Of a stretch of DNA of 37,891 nucleotides, positions 33,644 to 37,891 are shown one piece after another. This stretch comes from Bacillota bacterium (GTDB lineage: Bacteria > Bacillota > Bacilli > Alicyclobacillales > SLC66). The stretch spans positions 1-37,891 of the forward strand of contig JAJZCB010000029.1 of assembly GCA_021846285.1 (NCBI GenBank). The letters are read 5' to 3'. The first letter of the stretch is position 1. Every line of letters begins with the position of its first letter. The translations under genes were made by a program, and so were the position numbers. Below the pieces are notes generated by a model that was not told the origin of the DNA, made no database searches, and saw nothing but the letters and a program-made list of their open reading frames with translations.

Positions 33644-33711
33644 TCCGGTATATCCCGGAACTGCGTGGATGAGACCACGCCACTCCGCAAAAGGTTTGAC
33701 TATATACCGGA
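33644..33711. other. Nested inverted-repeat structure, possible RNA element
   Basis: Outer arms TCCGGTATAT (33644-33653) and ATATACCGGA (33702-33711) pair perfectly over 10 bases. Inside, GCGTGG (33663-33668) and CCACGC (33675-33680) form a hairpin with loop ATGAGA, extendable to about 13 bp with three mismatches. It lies 120-190 bases upstream of the ABC-F gene on the same (reverse) strand. It does not match a riboswitch I know. A TATAGT on the reverse strand overlaps the right arm, so part of it could be promoter sequence. Confidence 0.4.
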
Positions 33712-33945
33712 CGTATCCCCTTACCGATGCCCCGTGTCGGTATCGGTCACCGTTGATGCGATTCATCGCTATCCTCCCGCCTGAGACGTCATGTCTTATC
33801 AGTGTATCATGGCATGAACGCTTTCCCATGAAGATGCATCGCTGCGCTGTAGACACTCCTGATACGAATTCACTCCATATTCCATAGAATGTCCACTGTG
33901 CTACAATGACCCAAAGAGTGACTAATGACAAGGAGGTCGCACCGT

Positions 33946-34782
33946 ATGGGGTTTTATTCTCGACATTTGAAACGTGATCTAGCCTTGCCTGAGTTTAGGA
34001 AAAACTTGTTGGATGCCGCGATCTCCGACCTGACCGGTGATGGAGATGTCCTCGCAGTCTACCTTGGCGGCTCTCTAGCCACGGGGGATGTTGATCTTTA
34101 TTCGGATATTGACCTTCGCATCGTTGTAGATCCAGAAAAACACTCGACTTTTATTGCAGACAAATTGAACCGTCCGAGCCGCTGGGGCAACGTCCTGTTT
34201 TTTGAGGATCTAGGCGCAACTGTCGCGCATACAGTTGCCCACTTTGATTGTTTCATAAAGACAGACGTTTTTTATTATAGACCCGAAGATCTCCGTCCAT
34301 CTATTTTTATGCAGGAAACCAAAATACTCCATGACCCTCTTGGACTCGTGGAGCAAGCCTACGAAGATTCCCTGTCACTGAGTTACAAGCCGACTCACGA
34401 TGAGTTTGAACGCTGGCGAGGCAAAGTGTTCGCTTATCTTCACGAAATCTATCGCAGAGTCATGCGGCAGGAAATGTATTATGCTTTGAAAATGATGAAC
34501 GGACTTGCTGGATTCATCCTGCAGGCTTGGCATATGGAATCGGGCAGATTCCCCGGTCTTTGGGCAGATTGGTCGAAGGTCGAAGGTCAACGCACCGTCT
34601 TGGACGATTGGCAATTATCCCTGCTTGCCAGTTGGCACTGCGAGCCAAACCAAAGTGACATAATGAAGACGATGCAGAGCATGCTGCCTGAATTGTCGCG
34701 TTTGAACAGGACCTTAAGCCGGTTCCTTGGCTGCGACGAACGAACGGATTTATGGGAACAGGTTCTTCGTATGATCATTTAA
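33946..34782 (+). CDS. Nucleotidyltransferase-domain protein (aminoglycoside nucleotidyltransferase-like)
   Basis: About 278 residues. The N-terminal domain has the polymerase-beta type signature GGSLATGDVDLYSDIDLRIVV (near residues 41-61), with the metal-binding Asp pair DID, and a later acidic strand in HFDCFIKTDVFYY. A helical C-terminal domain follows (about 145-278). This matches the NTP_transf_2 family that includes streptomycin and lincosamide adenylyltransferases; the substrate is unknown. The ATG at 33946 has AGGAGG 8 bases upstream; an earlier start at 33925 would sit before that site. Its last 40 bases, and a section from 34492, are repeated further right. Confidence 0.85.
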   Translation: MGFYSRHLKRDLALPEFRKNLLDAAISDLTGDGDVLAVYLGGSLATGDVDLYSDIDLRIVVDPEKHSTFIADKLNRPSRWGNVLFFEDLGATVAHTVAHFDCFIKTDVFYYRPEDLRPSIFMQETKILHDPLGLVEQAYEDSLSLSYKPTHDEFERWRGKVFAYLHEIYRRVMRQEMYYALKMMNGLAGFILQAWHMESGRFPGLWADWSKVEGQRTVLDDWQLSLLASWHCEPNQSDIMKTMQSMLPELSRLNRTLSRFLGCDERTDLWEQVLRMII

Positions 34783-34936
34783 AGAACCTGAACTACGACG
34801 AATGCCTCTTCACGCGGCTCACAGACCCGCCTTGCGGAGTTCATCCTGAAGAGCGGAATAACGAGCAAACTCGGACTTCAGGTTGTGAATGTACGACGTC
34901 CACCAGCCCATCCGGTCGGCCGAACGGCACGCATGG
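34743..34936. repeat. Duplicated junction of nucleotidyltransferase end and SWIM gene end (copy 1)
   Basis: A 194-base block repeated at 35813-36006 with the same length and about 16 differences by eye. It contains the last 40 bases of the nucleotidyltransferase gene followed by the 3' tail of the SWIM gene in reverse orientation. Here the SWIM part is a fragment with no gene body attached. Confidence 0.85.
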
Positions 34937-35088
34937 TGAACGGCCTTGCGGGATTCATCCTGCAGGGTTGGCATATGGAATCAGGACGATTCCCCGGTCT
35001 TTGGGCAGATGGGTCGAGAGTCGAAGGTCAACGCACCGTCTTGGACGATGGGTAATTATCTCTTCTCGCCAGTTGGCACTGTGAGCCA
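34933..35088 (+). pseudogene. Nucleotidyltransferase internal fragment (second copy)
   Basis: A 156-base stretch matching 34492-34647 of the intact nucleotidyltransferase gene without gaps, about 16 substitutions by eye. The frame reads MVNGLAGFILQGWHMESGRF, then reaches a TAA where the intact gene has CAA (after the change GATTGG to GATGGG). It joins the end of the 34743-34936 block at a shared ATGG and ends 16 bases before the toxin gene stop. Confidence 0.85.
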
Positions 35089-35104
35089 TAATACCCCTTA
35101 TACA

Positions 35105-35404
35105 CTACCGCACTTTTAATGATTGGAACCGCCTTGTTACCAGATCATAGAAGTTTTCATGCGGTCCGATCGCAAAAACGATGCAGGTTCGACCCTCTAT
35201 AAAATAAGTGGCTCGATAGGCTTTCCCCGGAGCAGAAAATTCCAGAGAACGGACTTTCTTCAGCGATCCGGATAAGAGATGGCCAGCTTGAGGATCTCTT
35301 TTTAAGAGCTGCAGAACCTCTCGCGCCTTGGCGGCAGCCGTGCGATCCATCTTTTTGAGGTCTTTCTCGGCATGGCTTGTCATCTGGACATCATAGGTCG
35401 TCAT
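35105..35404 (-). CDS. RelE/ParE-family toxin
   Basis: 99 residues with the RelE fold pattern: TYDVQMTSHAEKDLKKMDRTAAAKAREVLQLLKRDPQAGHLLSGSLKKVRSLEFSAPGKAYRATYFIEGRTCIVFAIGPHENFYD in order, i.e. a first strand, two helices, then the sheet with YRATYFI and IVFAIGPHENFY. RelE toxins cut mRNA on the ribosome. Its first base coincides with the last base of the antitoxin stop codon, so the pair is coupled. The usual KRND motif is replaced by GPHENFYD, which places it in the phage-derived/HigB-like branch. Confidence 0.85.
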   Translation of the reverse strand: MTTYDVQMTSHAEKDLKKMDRTAAAKAREVLQLLKRDPQAGHLLSGSLKKVRSLEFSAPGKAYRATYFIEGRTCIVFAIGPHENFYDLVTRRFQSLKVR

Positions 35405-35661
35405 TAACTCTCCATTTCTCTCAAAACCTCATCAAGCGATTTCGTTTTCCCTTGCCGAAATTCCTTTAATGCGTGCTCCGCCAGATGATCTAACACTTGC
35501 GCCTCCGACTGAAGTTCCTTTTGGATCGAAATCGATCCGTCCTGCTGTTGTTCGATCCGCAATATATCACCGGGCGCCGCATGCCAGCGCTCCCGAATCT
35601 CTTTGGGCAAGGCCAGCCGGCCGGCCGCATCCAATTTCGCAAACAGGGCCTTTTTTCTCAT
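35404..35661 (-). CDS. AbrB/SpoVT-type antitoxin
   Basis: 85 residues. The N-terminal half is a swapped-hairpin AbrB DNA-binding domain (ALFAKLDAAGRLALPKEIRERWHAAPGDILRIEQQ). The C-terminal half (VLDHLAEHALKEFRQGKTKSLDEVLREME) is a helix of the kind that wraps RelE toxins. GGGAGGAGG lies 8 bases before the ATG, with a TATAAT and a palindrome just upstream, so the module is probably autoregulated. The AbrB-RelE combination is like PrlF-YhaV. Confidence 0.85.
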   Translation of the reverse strand: MRKKALFAKLDAAGRLALPKEIRERWHAAPGDILRIEQQQDGSISIQKELQSEAQVLDHLAEHALKEFRQGKTKSLDEVLREMES

Positions 35662-35680
35662 GGGTATCCCTCCTCCCTGT

Positions 35681-35703
35681 ATTATATCCGAGACTTAATC
35701 TCG
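35681..35703 (-). promoter_or_regulatory. Promoter -10 and palindromic operator of the toxin-antitoxin module
   Basis: TATAAT on the reverse strand (35681-35686) with the inverted repeat CGAGA-CTTAA-TCTCG (35689-35703) directly upstream in the spacer region, a good place for binding by the AbrB-type antitoxin. No clear -35 was seen. Confidence 0.5.
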
Positions 35704-35812
35704 ACGCGCGGGCCAGGAAAGACCCCGATCCGCGATATGAGCATGCGAAGCAGCTCCCGGCGTTCCAGTATCTCGGCGGCCTCCCAGGTTTCCGAAAAGG
35801 TGGGGAGAATCA

Positions 35813-36006
35813 AACGGATTTATGGGAACAGGTTCTTCGTATGATCATTTAAAGAACCCGAACTACGATGAATGCCTCCTCGCGCGGCTCACAGACCCGC
35901 CTTGCGAAGTTCATCCTGCAGGGCGGAATACCGCGCAAACCCGGACTTCAGTTTGCGAATGTACGACGTCCACCAGCCCATCTGGTCGGCTAAGCGGCAC
36001 GCATGG
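35813..36006. repeat. Duplicated junction of nucleotidyltransferase end and SWIM gene end (copy 2)
   Basis: Same block as 34743-34936, shifted by 1070 bases. Here the SWIM part is the true end of the complete gene, and the nucleotidyltransferase part (35813-35852) is an orphan tail reading TDLWEQVLRMII and stop. The interval 35704-35812 between the toxin-antitoxin operator and this block matches nothing else in the window. Confidence 0.85.
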
Positions 36007-37874
36007 GACGCCCTTTGCAGATGAGCGGCCGCTGTTTGGTAATCGCCGCGATTTTTCTTCGCGATCGCCGCCTCCGCAGAACCGGTGTGAATGGGGATGA
36101 CTCGTGCAGGTTCTTCCGTCTCCACGGTCTCCAGAAGCTTGTTCGCGTCGGCATCCCAGCGAAGGTCCATCGGCAGATGCGCTGCAAACAATCGCCACGA
36201 ATCGTCTCGATCGCCGATCGTCCAGAGCATCAGAGCAGCAAGCGAGTACCGATGCTTATCCTGTGCTTCGGCGGCCCACGCGCGGGCAGCGCGGAGTCGC
36301 TCCGTTTCATCGGGCATGTCGTTCAGGCACCCCTTGAAGCGATCAAATGACGGTCCCGCGGCAAACGCTTTGCGGCGCCCGGCGGCTGCATCGCCCATCG
36401 CCCCTGTCCGTTCGCACCAGAGAATCAGCCTGTCGTAATCTTCCGCGCGCGACCTCCCGATCTGCTCGAACTCCTCGACGGCCATTCGTTCGTAGTCCAG
36501 CGCCTTCTGCCACTGTTCGCGCGCCGCGTAGTAATCGGCATAGCCGCGCGCGGTCCCTCCTGGAAGGCATGGGAACAACGACGCCGCAGACACAGCTTCC
36601 TCCTCCCAGTCGTAGCGCAGGCACGTCTGTGTCCACCAGTGATGCAGGTAACGTCCGATCTCATTGGGATCCGATCCGATCGTCAGAAGCGGGTCAGTCA
36701 GGAATTCTGGCCATTTGCCCGCGATCGCTCGACGAATGGCCTGCAGATGTTTGCGGTCGATGATGGCCGTAGAGAGTGCGCGCGTCCAACCGGACAGATT
36801 CACCACACTCTCACACTGGGACAGAACCCATTCCGCGAACTGGTAGAGCACATCACGGTAACCGGAGTTTGTGGCGGCTCGTTCGATCACGAGGTCAAAC
36901 GCGTGGTCGTGTACGCGCAGGCACTCTTCAAGAAACGTGTCACGTTCGTAGCCTTCCAGCATGTCCGTATCCGCCACCCAGTCTTCGGCCGCAAGTTGGG
37001 TCATCGCAAGCCCTGCGAGTCCGGGTATCGGGCGCCCGCCCCTGACGAGCTCCGCCAAGAAGTCATACCAGTGCAGCAGATGTTCCTGCGCTTCGCTGTA
37101 GTCCCATTCTCCCGTCTCCTCGTCATCCTGATCCCAGCCACGCCAATCATACGAATCACGCTCGTACTCGCGGCGCTTGAACAGATCCATGCATTCGCTC
37201 AACCGTTCTTCGATTTGCGGACCAAAGTAAATCGCTGCAGCCTGACAGTCCGGGAGTTCAGCAGCGTCTGAAGCGATTGCGCCTTCGATCGCGTCTCGGC
37301 TCGCATCTCCGTTCGCGCCGTCGATCGTGTCTCCCTGCCGCCATGCCAGAAATGCGCGAAGCAGGGCGCCTTTGACTTCTGGATCGCGTTCGATGGCTAG
37401 GGTCAAAATCTCCAGCACGGACTCTCTGGGCAGACCACTCAGTCTGCTCATCAGACTGCCTGGCGCCGTGTCGTCAGGCGATGCCACTTTCGAATGGACG
37501 CCCGCATCGCGCCGCCAGTCGCTGAGGCCCGCACGATGGTCAATGTTGTCATCGTCAATGCCAGAGTCGCGATCATGGTCAGGGTCATCGTCATCACCAG
37601 AGTCTGGCGCGTTCTCCAGCGCGTACACGACTGCGACAATATGCTTGCATAAATGCTCATACGGACAGTCGCACTCACTTTCGGCCAATATCCGCCGGTT
37701 CACGCGGACGGTATATCTGCCGCCGTCTCCAGCCACGCGGGCAACGATCCAGTCGCCCCCGATGTCTCCCAGACCCACGCGGCTTTCCTCAAAGTAGGCG
37801 TACCCACGATTTACGATGAAATCGGGAATGTACTGCATCATTTGGCTAAACAGGGAGATTCGCTCATCCGCCAA
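35889..37874 (-). CDS. SWIM zinc-finger domain protein
   Basis: 661 residues. The SWIM motif C-x-C-x5-C-x-H is CDCPYEHLCKH (Cys68, Cys70, Cys76, His78), preceded by the usual beta-strands (YTVRVNRRILAESE). An acidic linker (DSGDDDDPDHDRDSG) follows at about 93-110, and the remainder (from 210) is helical, resembling TPR-like repeats (YADYYAAREQWQKALDYERMAVEEFEQIGR). SWIM domains bind DNA or proteins; many bacterial members stand next to SNF2 helicases, but none is in the window. TTG start (37872-37874) behind GGAGGAAAG. The 3' end is convergent with the nucleotidyltransferase and has been duplicated. Confidence 0.88.
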   Translation of the reverse strand: MADERISLFSQMMQYIPDFIVNRGYAYFEESRVGLGDIGGDWIVARVAGDGGRYTVRVNRRILAESECDCPYEHLCKHIVAVVYALENAPDSGDDDDPDHDRDSGIDDDNIDHRAGLSDWRRDAGVHSKVASPDDTAPGSLMSRLSGLPRESVLEILTLAIERDPEVKGALLRAFLAWRQGDTIDGANGDASRDAIEGAIASDAAELPDCQAAAIYFGPQIEERLSECMDLFKRREYERDSYDWRGWDQDDEETGEWDYSEAQEHLLHWYDFLAELVRGGRPIPGLAGLAMTQLAAEDWVADTDMLEGYERDTFLEECLRVHDHAFDLVIERAATNSGYRDVLYQFAEWVLSQCESVVNLSGWTRALSTAIIDRKHLQAIRRAIAGKWPEFLTDPLLTIGSDPNEIGRYLHHWWTQTCLRYDWEEEAVSAASLFPCLPGGTARGYADYYAAREQWQKALDYERMAVEEFEQIGRSRAEDYDRLILWCERTGAMGDAAAGRRKAFAAGPSFDRFKGCLNDMPDETERLRAARAWAAEAQDKHRYSLAALMLWTIGDRDDSWRLFAAHLPMDLRWDADANKLLETVETEEPARVIPIHTGSAEAAIAKKNRGDYQTAAAHLQRASHACRLADQMGWWTSYIRKLKSGFARYSALQDELRKAGL

Positions 37875-37891
37875 GTTCTTTCCTCCGCTCA

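Noticed and set aside
32298-33887. A 529-codon open frame on the + strand
   Set aside because: Antisense shadow of the ABC-F gene; composition (Arg, Gln, His, Pro) is that of an antisense frame.

Overview
The window looks like a chromosomal accessory region from a moderately GC-rich, endospore-type Firmicute, most likely near Alicyclobacillaceae/Bacillales. That placement is my inference from a tenI-thiO-thiS-thiG thiamine cluster with a Gram-positive TenI, strong AGGAGG-type ribosome binding sites with frequent TTG and GTG starts, a TPP riboswitch of the terminator type, and the mixture of ROK, Opp-type and ABC-F genes. No rRNA, tRNA or CRISPR array was seen.

Layout. 1-1046: end of an ABC ATPase and its ABC-2 permease (+). 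1129-5539: small accessory genes and debris. These are a RelE toxin remnant, a DUF3990-like (ADP-ribosyltransferase-fold) protein overlapping a 94-residue protein, a terpene-cyclase-like repeat protein, a hypothetical protein, a lone AAA ATPase with a very good promoter, and a 5'-truncated DUF6155 gene. 5615-6169: GNAT acetyltransferase. 6234-8635 (-): a tight operon of a threonine-synthase-like PLP enzyme, a peptide-deformylase-like protein and a GntR/FCD regulator, with a palindromic operator over its promoter. 8997-13939 (-): thiamine genes tenI-thiO-thiS-thiG, then thiC behind its own promoter, TPP riboswitch and terminator. 14119-25011 (-): a carbohydrate locus. DUF1861 and a ROK regulator are followed by a strong promoter driving a solute-binding protein, two permeases, two ATPases, a 55-residue membrane protein, an unassigned 496-residue protein with an alpha-barrel look, and a GH130 phosphorylase/hydrolase. 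25278-26747: a methyltransferase.

26810-28514 is an IS607-type element with a catalytically complete TnpB and a TnpA that has suffered internal deletions. A second copy of its right end (30224-30285) truncates an S41 peptidase gene. Around these lie a 65-residue protein with a bidirectional terminator, a Fic protein and a secreted protein. 31575-33521 is an Uup-type ABC-F ATPase (-) with an unexplained inverted-repeat structure upstream. From 33946 to the end there is a nucleotidyltransferase gene and a convergent SWIM zinc-finger gene. Their 3' ends have been tandemly duplicated, and a RelE/AbrB toxin-antitoxin module occupies the second nucleotidyltransferase copy.

How the parts work together. 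The carbohydrate locus probably imports oligosaccharides through an Opp-type transporter and cleaves them inside the cell by phosphorolysis, under a ROK repressor. The two promoters of the locus share a spacer element (ATCAACC). The thiamine block makes the thiazole (TenI, ThiO, ThiS, ThiG) and the pyrimidine (ThiC), with only the thiC unit under an obvious TPP switch. The ends of the window are shaped by toxin-antitoxin and IS turnover.
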